The notes: generated by a model from the letters alone, not told the origin. DNA of 64,000 nucleotides from Aspergillus flavus (GCF_009017415.1 NC_092405.1:1-64000), one strand, 5' to 3'. Counted from the stretch's first letter, positions 25,588 to 38,644 are shown. Numbers and translations are program-made.

Positions 25588-27479
25588 GGTACTGACTGTC
25601 GTTTATTGCGAATATTTCGATACTGAACCTCGTTAAGTTTTCTCATACAACATAGGTGCCAGCTGACTGGAGGAATCGGGACATAATATGTCTTGCTTGC
25701 TGAACCAAATTCGCAGGTGGAGCACTCATGATTACATGGGACGGGGGTCGCTCTAATAAGCATACTTCGGATAGTTAAAGATACTCATTGGTGTGACGTG
25801 ACCTGGTTTTCAGTCTCTGGGGAAACAATAAGTTCTCTCTTTTCATTGGCTATTTGTTCCATAGCTGGCGTGCATTTAAGTCTTATCATTGAAATGTACT
25901 TGTTCCAGACGGTTCTGCGTTAGGGATGCCATTCGATCAGGAGATGACAAGAGGTACCCCTCCGAGCAAGAGCGTCATTGTTGCCCAGTAATTGTTCCAT
26001 GCTGGACGCCTTTAGTTGGCGAAACAACTCAGGACAAAGGGCTACTGCTCTAATTCAGATCCGCGCTTAGACCAGCCAATATCGGCCTATTGATTGCGGC
26101 GCAGTCATTATACATCGCTCATACAGGAATAGAATGTAACATTGGAGCACAACTCTCGTCCGAGTGACCGGGGTCCAGGGGCCAAATTCTGTCCTGCCAC
26201 GCCGGTGTTGCTTTCGTGCTATTAATTGATCCGGAGAAAATAGCAGACCGGAATTTGTTCGGAAAGGCCTTTCCTTTACTTTTCCTATTTGTGTTTGGGT
26301 GATTCCACCATAAATAAAGCCTTTCTAAGGATAACTCTTCCATTAGTGGTGACACACGGAAACGAAGGACAAGCGTATTTCGGAAACACTGGCATGATAA
26401 GTCGTGTTTCCTTGATGAAGCATTAATGCCCTATTGGCGTTTACCTCCCACTGCCTTGACATGATCCTGGCCGCATAGGTGGAGAAAGAAGCAAGGTCTC
26501 TCAAAGATCATAATTGGCTTCCACTGTGTTGGGCCGTCGCACTGGTTTCCAATTGGCTTGAATTGGCTCTCATGACCGCATGAGCAGTTTTGGCGACGCC
26601 TTTCCCCGACGCTACTGCTCCTTCACCACCGAGGAACCCACCGACCGATTTGAGGTGCTCAGAAAGTTCCTGTAACCCTGGTCGCCCATACGACCAGCAA
26701 CCTGCAGCGGGTAGTGCCCAATGTGGGGAAGCAGTAGAATCGGTCCACAGCGATAATAAATTTGAGTGACTTCTCCCTAAGATCCCCGAGGAACCATTAC
26801 CGTCATTGCAAAGCTGCGGCGGCTGGTTGTCCATGGTCTGATCGTCTACCATGACGATGAACCAGCAGGTGAAACGCCCTGCTAGGCTAGGTAGATTGTC
26901 CATAAATTAAGCCCCGTTAAGAGAACATTGGCTAGAGACAACAAAACGGGGCTAACTGCTGAGCTTGAGGACACACAATTGCGTTCACGGCTGACTCTCA
27001 TGGTTTAAATCTACAACGGATCTGTGTAGATACCCCAAGGAATTATTACTGTAACCCACGAACTTCACTCCCCAATCGCGAAGGCGGTCAGATACCTAGC
27101 TGTGTGCAACAACTAAGCCACTAGCTCCTACTGTGAGCGGGCAAAAAATAAAGGAAAAAAAGAAAGGGCCAAGGCAAACAGGATAAAGCTAGCCGATATT
27201 TCGCATCAGCGGCTTAGGCTACCGAACAACTGCGCACAATTATCAGAGGCCGAGTTATGAAGTGAACCGGTCACACCGAACAAGGGAGGGACAGATTGTA
27301 TGTGACTTTATCCATCCTGGCGCTTGACTCAGACGTAAGCGTTTCCTGTCGAAGAATCACCGAATTTTAGGTAAATACGATATAGGTAAAGAGAAGGAGC
27401 CACTAGACCCAGTCTGGCTCCCACCCAGGCCCACTGTATCGTTGATTGGTAGCTGGCAGAACCCACATGTGCGTAGCGG
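25588..27479. other. Gene-poor interval
   Basis: No gene supported. Minus-strand frames at 26,119-26,355 and 26,508-26,903 (131 codons) are open but carry no leader, domain or clear splice partner. The second might be a fragment of a lost gene. Confidence 0.45.
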
Positions 27480-27482
27480 GTA

Positions 27483-27950
27483 TTTAAATAGATCCTATTA
27501 AAACTACTAGTATTGCTGATATTATTAAATAATTAAAGTTATAAATAATTAATAGAAAGCCTTATTTAGTTAGATTATATTCTAGAAAATAATATAATAG
27601 TTTATTTTATACTTTTTAGTATTATTACAATTCTTAAATAGTTAAAAAAAAAATTAGAATTATAATAAAAAATCTACTATATAAAATAAATAGTCTATTA
27701 ATTAAATAAGAAAATAGAAAATACAAAATAAAGCTCTATTATTAATTAAATAGTAGAATAAATATAAAGAAAATTAATTTCTATCTTTTTTTTCTATATC
27801 TTTAGTAGCGCTTAAATAGCTTAAGAATCCTTCTCTTTTAGAAAGTTCTTTCTTTTAGAATTCTAACTAAATAATCAGTAAATCTTTTTATTAAAAAAAG
27901 AGCTAAAAAATCAAGATATTAATCTCTCTAAGACTGGTTCAGAACTACAA
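27483..27950. mobile_element. AT-rich fragment related to the subtelomeric element
   Basis: Composition switches abruptly to the same AT-rich, TpA-rich character as the chromosome end. The first ~110 bp match 7,383-7,500 of element copy 1 (shared string TATAAATAATTAATAGAAAG or close variants), with mainly C/T and G/A differences. The rest has no obvious partner in the window. It is a dispersed, truncated, RIP-mutated copy lying 20 kb from the main block. Confidence 0.7.
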
Positions 27951-28138
27951 AAGAAGCTGGGATATATGTAGATTGAGCAGGGGTAGGAGCCCCGGGGGTT
28001 CTATATGTCCTACGGGCCGATTCTGCATCGGCTCCGTGACAGCACCCTACATCCCCAACATACTAGGGTATAGGAGCGCTAGAGAGCGCTAGCAAATTGC
28101 AGATCCGGAAAAGTCCATTGCCTCCCGTCACCAGCTGT

Positions 28139-31100
28139 TCAATCGATCCCCAAGGGATCAATATATTCTTCTTCCTCTACTGCCCCCGTCTCTTCCTCTG
28201 GCTCCGAGTAAGCAAAATACTCGTTGACTGGGTCCGATTCATGATTCTCATCCTGCGCGCAATCTGTACTCCGCTGCGAACTATCCCCATCTTCCACATT
28301 GTCAGTTAACTGAGAGCGAGTGTCGTCAGGAAAAAGGAGTGAATCCCAGCTTTCAAGATTGGCAAAACACCGAAGGCAGAATATCTCCCCTGATCTGTAG
28401 TATCCAGACCAGGGGCCGTATAAATTATAGTAATCTTGAAGGACTAGCTCGAATGGGAGGTACAGAAGGTTACTGCACCGCGAGGTTAGTATCTAAACAG
28501 TTTATACAGTTTTGTGAAAGTATCGGACCGTTATTGTGGAATGCTGACCTGTCAGTTTCATCGATTGAAGAATCGGAAAAATCTGCATCCGGCTGAGATT
28601 TAGTGTCTGCGATCACGCTTTCGGCGGCATGCGGTGCAGCAGGTTGTTCACCGTTGCCTCTTTTATCTCGAGCATCAGTGCATAAGCCAACGCGACTTTC
28701 GGCACTCTGTCTGGATGGAGCGGCCTCCGAGTTTTGAGTTTGATAAGCATCATATTCATCCTCATTGAGTGTATCCTGCATATGCTCTGAGTTAGCGTGA
28801 GTATGGGATTCTGGCGGACGACCATCCCGTAGCCACTCCTGCTTCGAACATAGGCAAGTGCGAATTCTGATACGATGCTTGACTTCTTCCCACCACGGCT
28901 CCAACATATACCCTTTATTCTGAATGTCTAGCATCCTGGCCTCTAGGCCACAATTGCAACACTCAACCTCGTCGGGGTATATAAAATCACCCTGATCCAG
29001 TCGTCGATTGGGTGGTCGTTGTATTGGCTGTATTGACCAGAGATCGAGAAGCGTTTCCCGGTTCCACCCGTTTAAGCTCGGTGGATGTCTTTCTGTCAGT
29101 TCATCTGAAACCAAGCGGTTGATATCTGGGTACCACGCGCGCACCGTAGAGGACCAACGGAAGAATAGTAAAGAAGACCGCAGTGATCTTGCCGTTGGCG
29201 TTTCCCCATTGAATGCCCGAAGATCCGCGCCCCTATCAATGAGCGCCTCGTGAACCAAGAAGCAGTCGCTGAGAATGGACTCAAAAGGCTCACCAAAGGC
29301 ATAGCCGGACGTAATTTCAGTGTACCGCTGCTGGTCAGGTACGAAGTCAAGGAGAAATTTTATACTGACAAGATCATCTCTCTCGCTGGCTAAACGTAAG
29401 GCATAGAGAAGCCCGTGGTCGTCAAAGGTTCTTGTCAAATCCTCGCGGTATTTGCGCAGTAGCAATGAATAATACTCATGTGCCACTGGTGCGAAAGGCT
29501 CCCTGTCTTCGTGTATATCATTCTCGTGCGTGAGGAGAATCCACCCATTCGATGTTGGCTGGGAAAACTCAAGACAATCTGCAAACAAATACATCACAGC
29601 GACGTGCTCGTGTCTAAAAGTAGAGTTTCCGATAAATGTCTCTGGTGTACTGCCGTGAGTTTATTTTGTGTTGCGCTGTACTGTGACTCGAAAAGGGACA
29701 CTAACTGGTGAGCCACAAACACCATCTCATATGCAAAGGCTCTCTTATCAGCACCATGAGCGATGAGGAACTTTGCCAATCGAGAATGACCTTTTAGTGC
29801 GGCTATCTGTGAGATAAATTAGAGTCCTGTCACCAGCGGGCGATGCAACGGCCACCCCTTTCAGAGCGCCCGGTGGCTGGTCTAAACTCACATGCAACAG
29901 ACTCCATCCCCAGCTGTTGGTGTCGTAGATCGATGCCTCTCCCGATAAGAACATCTCGCGAACAGCCTCGACATTTCCGGTCTCGCAAAAGCGAAAAATC
30001 AGCGAGTTATCCGGAACTGCGTACACGGGCCTCAGACCATATTTCCATGAGCCAAGCCGATAGCTCGCCATGGCATTGAGTCCGTACCGCATCCCCAGCC
30101 TCCGCAGCCAAGATGCGGGATAGAAGACCATTGTTCTTCTGGTCTCTCTCTGCTCTGCAATTTCGTTGTCAATAGCAACTCGCCTCTGGACGATCTCCGT
30201 GCGGCAGTACACCGTGCCAAAGAAGGTTTTATAGGGCACTGACTGGAATAACTGATTACCTGTTACCAACTCCTTGTGCGTAGTCTCTCCCGCGACAAGT
30301 CCAGCTGGCAGTACAGATTGCTCGAGGAACGGGGGGTTAGTGCCTCCTTGTAACCGCCTAATGGGCACATTGAGGAACTGGGAAAAGACGCCTGGATCGT
30401 GCGCAGCTCTCTCTGCGAAGGACTGCCCAGCCATATAACTATTTGACCGGCTCACCATTGTACATGGGATGCCTAAAAGATGTGGAGAGCACAGTTGTCA
30501 GTCCCGCATGATGGCAAGGCAGTCATAAACGTACCTATGCTCCTTGGGAATGTTCTTGAAGACGTATAGAATGCACCTTGACCAGATAATGAGCCATGGA
30601 CTGTATTTCCAAATTCCTTGGACAACTCACATTCTTCGTATGTGGTACAGGTTAAGCACTCGAGCAGAGCCTTGGCACAAGATGCACCAGAAGCAGCCGC
30701 GTAGTCTTGCCATTCTTTGTTTTTGTGACTGTCCGCGTAGTCACATACGCCCTTGATCACGAGTGAAGAAAGAACTTCACAGACGCCAGCACCCTCCATT
30801 TCAAATCCAATGATATGCTCTTCACGTGCTAGTCTATCACGATGATAAGCGGATTTCATCACAGTGTCGCTCGACGCAATAGGTCCGAGGTGTATGCAGG
30901 GCCGAGGGTTAGTTTCGCTGCTGAGACGTGCTCGTGTAATCAGTGCCCCTTCACACCCAACGCGATCACAATCTGTAGGCCGTTCTAAGTCGCCGGTGGC
31001 CTTGTGTTCACACGAGGCGGGAAACAGGCGGTCTTTATCGACGCCAGGATAAGCCCAAACGGTATCTTTCCGCAGTGTCTGCAGGTATTGGCTGTGCAAG

Positions 31101-31591
31101 TCTCGAAACTGCTTCCTCATTGCCCGTGTAGACAAGCCTGCCAGGAGCGATAGAACCGCCCAGTTCGAGCGATCGAGAGTCTCCTTGATGCCTCCCCGCC
31201 GCTCAAAGCGGTCCGGGTATTGTCGCCCGAAATCGAATTTCATCACCTGATGACTGATTATAACGTCACCCAGAATTAGTTCGGCTCCCCGGGTATTGGG
31301 AAAGGGAACGCCTCCGCAAATCCCAACGACAAGGGTCAAGCTGATGTGTGGAAAACTCGATCGCAAGCTCGCAGCGGCTCCAGCAGCACTCGCCCTGCCC
31401 ATATCGAGGAGGCAGACGACGACAACATTCGAAACGCCCATCCTTCCGGTCTGGTAATAATTTGAGTCGCCATAATGCCGCAGTGTGGTGATATTGTTAT
31501 AGCGCTCGTCGAGCAAGGCTTCTACCGTATCGAACTCGCGAGGCAGCGCGCAGACGATCGCAAACTCGAACTCATGCGGTTCGGGTGGCAT
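28139..31591 (-). CDS. Nucleoside phosphorylase-like / ankyrin fusion protein
   Basis: Five exons on the minus strand: 31,591-30,535, 30,472-29,892, 29,806-29,706, 29,649-28,549 and 28,472-28,139. Introns are 62, 85, 56 and 76 bp with GT..AG ends; every join keeps frame, giving 1,057 residues. Residues about 9-310 form a PNP_UDP_1 domain (AIVCALPREFDTVEALLDE, VVGICGGVP, IGFEMEGAGV, KGVCDYADSHKN). In fungi this is the common N-terminal effector domain of NLR-like and ankyrin proteins. A linker leads to ankyrin-like units at about 506-590 (LIFRFCETGNVEAVREMF; IAALKGHSRLAKFLIAHGAD). Further on are two Cys clusters (ECCNCG with a later CLCS; FCLRCF) and a very acidic C-terminus. No NACHT or NB-ARC P-loop was seen. 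Known relatives act in nonself recognition or are uncharacterised; a defence role here is inference. Confidence 0.8.
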
Positions 31592-33357
31592 CGCTCATAG
31601 CGGGGGATCGAGGAAGGCCAAAGAGAATCGTGGTATGAATGACGTCAATGGAGACCGAGTTCATGATCATCTCTGCTCGCATGGAGATGGTGAAGGTGAG
31701 ATGACTTTGGGTTGAAGGGCCGCGGGGTACGTTGGTCTGCACAGCCACAAGCCCAGTTACACGCACTGAGGCGCAGTGGTCATGTCGTATGGTATCCCCC
31801 AGCTTTGTGATGGTTGGCACCATCTAGTGCAGATAGAGGGTCGTTCCTCTTCATTATCATCGGTCGGTATCTTGTTGACCATGGGAGTGATCGGTGTCTG
31901 GTCAGTGGCTGGCGGCCGCCCTCAGGTGCTTTACTATAGCATACTCACTAAGTGCTTGGCAGTGGGTCTAGAAGATAATACTATTTTGTTTAAAGGTCAG
32001 AGCGATTTCGAGACGGACGGTGTGTCACATAACTATACGGCCTTCTTATACTTGTATGTATTGTTTTGGTAAGACAGGGTTGCTGTCTTACTAATTTCCT
32101 TATGTATATTCTATATACAGCCCTGATTATATACTGCTATAACTATTATAGCTGAAGACCTATTTTCTATAATTATTTAGAGCCGAGACGCAGCTCTTTT
32201 ATAGAAATTGGTTATCTCTAGTCCTGCATTAAAGTGTCGGTCTTCAACAAACTAGATTGACTTTCATATGACACATTTTTCGAGCACTGGCAAACCGTTT
32301 ATATAGACCTTGCCGTTGCAACACATGCCTCTCAAGCAAACATTCTGCCATATGTCCAGGTGAATTCGATCCAACCACGATATCAATTCCTGTTTCCGGG
32401 GGACTAATCTAGTTGAACACGCCATAGCACTACCATACACTAGAGATGAAAGCCCGTACTCAAAGCCTCTGAGAAAACGCTCTCCACTACAATGGTTGTG
32501 TCCAGCTCTATGTACGGAACTGGGACAATTGGATAAGCTCTACACGAATAGAGAGTATGCTGCCGCTCTGGGCGATGACTCCAATATTCTCATGAAGCTT
32601 CCTTTGACGTATATGGTCGGACAAAAGAATCTGGTTGTGGGCGAGTCTCGGAAAAAGCTCAGCGGTAGAGATAGATTGCAGCTCCACGTGTAAGACTGAA
32701 ACAACCTGTTCTGTGCTTTCTTGGAGCATGCTTCATTGAGTATCGATGGCTAAGACCCTCTGGCTAAGCATCATCTGTTCTAGTACTGATTTAGGAGTCG
32801 AGGAGGAATCAGAGTCTATCTCCATCTTCAGTTCTATCATGACTTATTGTGAGCTATCTTATGCTTTGTCCTTTTGTCTTTCTTATCTATTACACCCATT
32901 TATAGATATCAAGGAATGTAAAAACGTACCGGGCGAGTAAGCAGGGAAGTGCTCGCTATTAAAGTATTAATCCGGTCCATATGAGTTCCCGACCCTGGAA
33001 TACAGTCTGGGCTCCTACCATATCCAGGTTACAGGCAGTACTATCGAACCTTGGCTGTTAATGACAATGCAATGAGACCCAAAGAGTCGTCTCCTATGCA
33101 ATACCAGTTGGGACATAGGATTAAAATTCTTTATGCAGTTCGGGTCTGTATAGATAATGGTAAATAGATAATTTAATATCTGGTGAATCATTAATAGTAG
33201 ACTAATTAGTATTAAATACATTTCCTTCTATACCAAGAGAATCACTTTTATACGCTATCTATCAATATACCCCACCCCCAACACACGACATGGTCCTGTA
33301 TCCCCTATGGAATAGAAGCGTCTGGTGGTGTTTCGTACATCGATGCGGGCACGCATA
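31592..33357. other. Intergenic interval with small inverted repeat
   Basis: About 1.8 kb upstream of the phosphorylase-ankyrin gene and downstream of RCC1. It includes AT-rich patches (32,080-32,220 and 33,120-33,240) that may be old repeat debris. Short frames such as 31,776-32,072 have no recognisable content. Confidence 0.45.
32069..32091. repeat. Perfect 9-bp inverted repeat (hairpin)
   Basis: GTAAGACAG at 32,069-32,077 is followed after a 5-nt loop by CTGTCTTAC at 32,083-32,091. It lies in an intergenic stretch beside AT-rich sequence. It may be the tip of a degraded inverted-repeat element. Confidence 0.7.
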
Positions 33358-35018
33358 TCATTGATGGGAACTTGCAGTCGTTGCCAGGTGCTTCCCTGTC
33401 ACGATACTGAACTGACCACCAGCGGCGGCCGATACCAGTTTCTTACCGTCCACATACTTACTTTGAAGAAGGGTCGGTCTTTCTACCTCATCAAGGCCAG
33501 GTTGACCAGCTTGACTTTGAACATTGAAGCCCCAGCTGTAGGCCTTTCCGGCTTCTGTAATGACAAAGGAGTGATCCGACGCTGCGGTTGCGAATATGAT
33601 CCGGTCACTGATGCCATTGAGCATATGCGGCTGTTTCAGTATCCGGGGTCTTCCGTATCCATCATGAATGATATTTGACAACGGCATATCTTCGGTCCCC
33701 ATTCCAAGTGCTTTATTATCAATACGACCCCAGGTCAGACACCCGCCAAGGGCAGTAATGGCTATGCTGTGGTCCTTTCCACCGCATATGCTGACCATTT
33801 TACCATATTTCCGAAAGCCACGAACCTCCGTTGGAAACGCCACGGTGGCATCATGATGGCCCGCGCTCGTCGGAACGGCCGTTTGCCCAAAGTTGTTGGA
33901 TCCCCATGCATATACAGCGCCACTTCGATGTAGGGCAAAAGAATGGTAGGATCCGACCCCAATGTCTTCAATTCCGGAAGGAAGCGCACATTGATCAGGG
34001 ACAAGAGGATGCGATTGATGTTGTCGGCTTGCGCGGCGTCTTCCTAGTTGATGCTGTTCATCACAGCCCCAGCTGAAGACCGTGCCGTTTGATGTTAGTG
34101 CGAGAACGTGCTGGGCACCCGCAGCGAGTTTCACAACATCACTGAGAACAGAAATCTGGACAGGAGTTCTCTGTTCTTTCTTACTTTCTGGGGCAAATCC
34201 AATACCTCCATTAGCTCCCTGCGATCGTCAGTCGGAGAAAGAAGAATGGACACGGGGCTCTAGCAAACGTACTCTAAATGTTCCCCAGCCATAGACTAAG
34301 CCATCCGTCGTAAGGGCGAAAGTTGCACTGTCTGATGCTGCCAATTGAGCGAATACAGTTCCCTTGGGGAAGAGTGATGGATTCACAGGACTAGGAGTCG
34401 CTTCGTTCAGGTTGAGGGTAATGTCGTCGGCATCGCTCTCCTGGTCGGACTCCGTTTCGCCATTGACATCATTCGCGCCATCCTGGCCGGTCTCCCCCTT
34501 CTTCTTCTCTTGTTTCGTATCTCTCCCCAATGTACCCTCGTCGTTGACACCCCAGGTGAGGATCCGATTGTCATGAGTCAAAGCCGCCGAGTGAACACCT
34601 CCAACGGTCACGTGAACTACTCCCACACTCTCGGCTGCCAACTTTTGGTTGAGAACTGGGCGCACTAGTTCTGACTTCTTCGTCAAGTCTCCGAGACCAA
34701 GCTCACCATAGCAATTGGTTCCGAATACGTATACATCTAGTAACTGTGTCGGCACATGATTTTGCAGTAAAGGTTGTTCTAGACGGCAAGTGCGCCAATG
34801 TCAGCCAATCCAGGACGCAAGGGGGAACGAGAACCCTTACCTTTTCGTCGCTTGGGCTCTTTTCTCGGTGGTTCTGGCCTTTCGTCTTCCACGACATCGG
34901 CATTCCTCTTTCTTTCTAAAGACGCGACGGCCGACTTCGCATTCGGCTTCTGCTTCTTGGCGCCTCCGGAAGACTTATTCTTCTGGCCAGTGGAGCCAGC
35001 ACGGCGTTGGGGAGGCAT
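33358..35018 (-). CDS. RCC1: RCC1-type Ran guanine nucleotide exchange factor
   Basis: Three exons on the minus strand: 35,018-34,841, 34,778-34,273 and 34,218-33,358, with introns of 62 and 54 bp, give 514 residues. The N-terminal ~60 residues are basic and contain nuclear-localisation-like strings (RKEPKRRK), then RCC1 beta-propeller repeats follow: VYVFGTNCYGELGLG, RILTWGVNDEGTLGR, GLVYGWGTFR, TVFSWGCDEQHQLG, AVYAWGSNNFGQT, CLTWGRIDNKALGMG and KAYSWGFNVQSQAG. An acidic insert (Glu/Asp-rich, near residues 145-170) interrupts an early blade, as in other fungal RCC1 proteins. RCC1 (Pim1/Prp20) loads GTP on Ran at chromatin and is normally essential, so this is the first clearly housekeeping gene seen from the telomere inward. 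All frames and splice sites look intact. Confidence 0.88.
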
Positions 35019-35530
35019 GTTGGCTGAGGTGTTGTAGATCGGAGTAAGAGGAGAGAGTGGAGTTGATCGCCGCGTGCAAAAAAACAAACCAGGACCAATC
35101 GGAACGGGGATCACCTGACCCGATCCGCGTGTGCTTCACGACGCGGGTGATCAACCCATGGAGTGGAGCCGATTTGCTGCTGAGTATCACCGTATCAGTC
35201 CTGATCAGTGACCGTGGGAGAGCACGTGACGTGGCCGTCGATAGAGACATGAATGTTGACTCGTACTGTCTTCACCTCAACGAGCAAACCATGACAACTG
35301 CATCGGCAGTCGATGGCCGAGGAGCATTCCACTGTATAACGCCCGAACGCTTGTTATGGACTAATTACATCTGAATACTAACGGGACGGGTCCAACAGCC
35401 AACTTCTATAAAATATATAATGCTTGTTACGCCTTACTCCGCCGTGCAACAACAGCTCATCAAGCACCACGATCCCCATGATGAACCCTCGAGGGACGGT
35501 TGGTTCACCAAAACTCCATGTGCGCCTCCT
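35019..35530. other. RCC1 upstream region
   Basis: About 510 bp between the RCC1 start and the tail of the decayed gene beyond. No additional gene or clear element was identified. Confidence 0.5.
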
Positions 35531-38520
35531 TCAACTTGTCCAGATTGAAACATTACTGGTTTTAATCATAACCTGCCATTTCGTGAACGGCCCTAAAGCA
35601 GCAACAGCACTCTTTCCCGTAGAAGTTCCCATGGTATGGTCTTGAATCTGTTGTTCTACTCGGACCTCTGCACCTTGGATGTCTGGTAACTCTTTGATAT
35701 TGTCAACGTTGTATTCAAAATCAATATATACCGCATCGTGGGTGAACTTGTACGAAGTGTCGTCATCATCCAGGATCGTCTCGTTTCCTGTATGGATCAA
35801 TTGGATGGAGAGGAACTTTCTTCCAAGGCCATCGCTAGCGTCTAGTGTGACTGGGAAAAGCCAGAGTCGTACTTGATTGAGGCGGATATCAGCGCGCCCT
35901 GCGAACGGGACGGTATGCTCGGGAAGAGAGACAACGGCCGTATGAATATCTTGTCCTGGCTCGATGCAGAAGGCTTGCGCATTTTCAGCTGCTCCACTAC
36001 ATCGTCAGAGAGCTGATATCCTCCGCACGCTACTGGAATATCGCTCAAGGCTCCTTTCGAACGCTGACCGCAGGTGGGCCTGCGACGACTGGAGATACGT
36101 GTAACTCGGAAGGGCTCCTGGCTCCAGCAGAGGAATATCATCCAGCAGACGCCAGAACCTGATTGCGGCGGCTTCGTAGTTAAGATATTGCATGAGTGAC
36201 AACCGGAAACTATTCGGTCTTCCGCAGCCAGAAGACAATGGCGGGGAGATCGGGGTTCACACTGATGCCTTCTTCTCCGAGCTTCTCTGCCTGTGCCAGG
36301 TAATACTGTCGGTCGCTCTCGGCCTCGAACAAAAGTTGGATGGCAGCATTGTACTCCAGAATTGCATCGTTCCGCATCAATATGGTATCGACATAATCGT
36401 CAAGTGCATCACTCAATTCCTTGCGATACTTCTCCTCGATGGAACCCTTGAACTGGTTTAGAATGCTCTTGATGTCATCGACCGAGGTTAATATTTTAAT
36501 GCAGCTAGGGTCGTCAACCGCAATAGTCTTATCCTTCCGTGTCTCGTACGGGGTCGACAGGGATAGTAAAGTATTGCCGCATGTCGCCAGCTGGTAGATC
36601 ACGTAGGCTTTGTTGAATTTGTTTCCTTGAACATCCGTGGCTACCGTTGTCGACTTATATGCATCGTATCCAAACGTGGAGAGATCTACCAGGGAGGAAA
36701 AACTAGGTTTTATGGAGGTCAGTGTAGCCAGTGCCTCGAGGATCATTCTGGGGTCGGAGGTGGAGTGGACCGTGACGTTCGAGAACCGTTGTTCGATATC
36801 TGCGCGCTTCTCTTCAATCAGGGGTGTGAAGGTAGCAATTTTAAACGCATTAGTTGTAAGAGGCCCATTGCTGCTCGTCAATAGTTGGATTTTACTCTCT
36901 GCAGCGTTTAGCTAGGGATCATGGAGTTGATTCCCTCCGCGGCCAGCCTCTCTGTCGCACGGCCTTCTTCGAGTGCCTTCAAGTAGTTATCCGTCACTCT
37001 CTCTACATCCTTCAAATCCGCTAGTTCCCTTTCGACCTCTTCCTTGTAGTAATCAAAGGAGAGACGTGGGGCCCAGTCGGGACTGTGTCCAAACATATCC
37101 TGGTCAAGGATCAATCTATTGAATCTGTTCTCCGCCTGGGTACGGATCGAACGCAGTTCAATGATAGGTGATATTGTAACTTTCTATGTCTTCTCCAACG
37201 CCTTATATGCAGTGCCCAAGCGAGAGCTCCTATCCTATTGCTCAAGCTGTGTCAAGAATGCTAAACGCGCAATAATCCGCTGGTACAGGCCTGATGCCCT
37301 CTCTCTCTACAGTTGTGTTTGCGAAGAAAGACTTATCCGCCTTGCTCAGGAGCATCTGGCACTGGTCAAGGAACGCATAGGCTTGACTGAAGGCAGCGTC
37401 CTTCTCAGTTCCATCGAAGGGCAAATTCTCAGCCGTACGAGCACCATCAGCTTGTCCATCCTTCCCCGTGTTTCCGGATGGAGCCGGAGGGTAATTGCTA
37501 TTGATGCCCCCAACTGCCCCCACTCCTATCCATGGACTAGGTTAGCCAACACCTCGTCAATGACTGGAATGGGGAAACAGGGTCACACGTACCAGCGTTA
37601 GTGTTGTTGGTCATGGCCACTACACTCCGTTTGATGCTCGCTACATTCGACTGGAGGCTTATCACCACGCTCAAGACAACCGTGGTCAACATCGATCCGC
37701 TAGCAGGTTGAAGTGTCACAAGACTGACTTGCAGCAATCTGATCGCCCCATCCACATGGTCGTCGTTGAGCTTCTGGAGAGCCTGCTCGAACTCTTGGAC
37801 ACTTGAATCCGAAACAGTCTTTGGGGCGTTGACTGATTTCAAGTTTGTCACCAGTAGTTCTCGTACGGGTTGGACGTCTTTGTTACTATCCGCAAAATCT
37901 CCGAGTACAGTAATAAGCCGGCTCATTAGTTCGCTCACCTGACGGTAGAGCTCCACGATCGGCTTGTTAGTGGCCTGGACTAGGTAGGGGAGCCCGGTAC
38001 CTGTTACATCCTGGGATAGATTCAATGCGGCCTCGGGCCATGGCTGAGAATAAAGACGGCCGGCAGCATTCAGAGACTTCATAGCCTTGGTTCCATACAG
38101 AAATTCGATACTTCCTGTGCCACGTTAATGGGACTTCTGTTGGACAAGGAGGGGGGGGCAACTAATGTCAGGCAAGAATACGAACCTCCGTTTCCCTAAT
38201 TCCTTCCATCCCCACCTTTCTTTCCCGGGCCGGTTGAATTGCCTCCATGGCTACCATCGCCGCCGAACGCTTTGAACCTGAGCTCTTGTGTCAATTTTAA
38301 TGAAGTCCTGGACAAATATCCAGATATTGCCTGCATCTGCGCCATCCTCCCTTCGCTCGCCCTCTTTGTCCGCTCCACTTACTGGCAACCCGGCACTGAC
38401 GGACTTTCCAGAGACATCGATGTCCACGGTCTTATTCACCTCAAGGGAATAGAGAAGATCCCGAGATCTTTAACGGGGAATTTGAGAGAATCGGAGATTC
38501 TGATGTGTTCCGCATAGATG
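35531..38520 (-). pseudogene. Large protein of unknown family, heavily decayed
   Basis: A run of minus-strand coding pieces reads as one long protein of roughly 900 residues or more, but cannot be translated continuously. Visible parts, N to C: a beta-rich start, a Gly-rich stretch (GGDGSHGGNSTGPG), long helical or coiled-coil segments and a beta-rich tail (35,531-35,970). One intron (37,526-37,592) is still well formed. Lesions: frameshifts near 38,270, 37,295, 36,905, 36,212, 36,010 and 35,970, and in-frame TAG codons at 37,235-37,237 and 37,184-37,186. The N-terminal end is unclear. I do not recognise the family. The long helices and the paired, divergent partner would also suit a two-part secreted or toxin-like system, but nothing here proves that. 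The gene is certainly not functional as it stands. Confidence 0.7.
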
Positions 38521-38616
38521 AGACACGTTTCAGTCGTGAGGTGGAAGTTCTTCCCGATCTAGGAGCAGGGATGGGGCAACTAATGCATCTCATATCACAA
38601 CCACCGCACATCGCTT

Positions 38617-38644
38617 CTCTCAGCTGAGGCCTTTCAGCTGAGAG
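38617..38644. promoter_or_regulatory. Inverted repeat with CAGCTG cores in divergent promoter
   Basis: CTCTCAGCTGA (38,617-38,627) and TCAGCTGAGAG (38,634-38,644) form perfect 11-bp arms, each holding a CAGCTG palindrome (E-box type). A further TTTCAGCT follows at about 38,648. The site lies between the two divergent broken genes, so it could have served both. Confidence 0.55.

Noticed and set aside
26508..26903. Minus-strand 131-codon frame
   Set aside because: Ser/Gly-rich with no family match and no plausible neighbouring exons; possibly a fragment but unproven.
34790..35047. Plus-strand frames opposite RCC1 exon 1
   Set aside because: Shadows of the real minus-strand gene, whose splice sites and repeats are clear.
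36935..36945. CTCCGCGGCC as a fifth regulatory palindrome
   Set aside because: The last base breaks the palindrome (TCCGCGGC) and it lies inside a decayed coding region.
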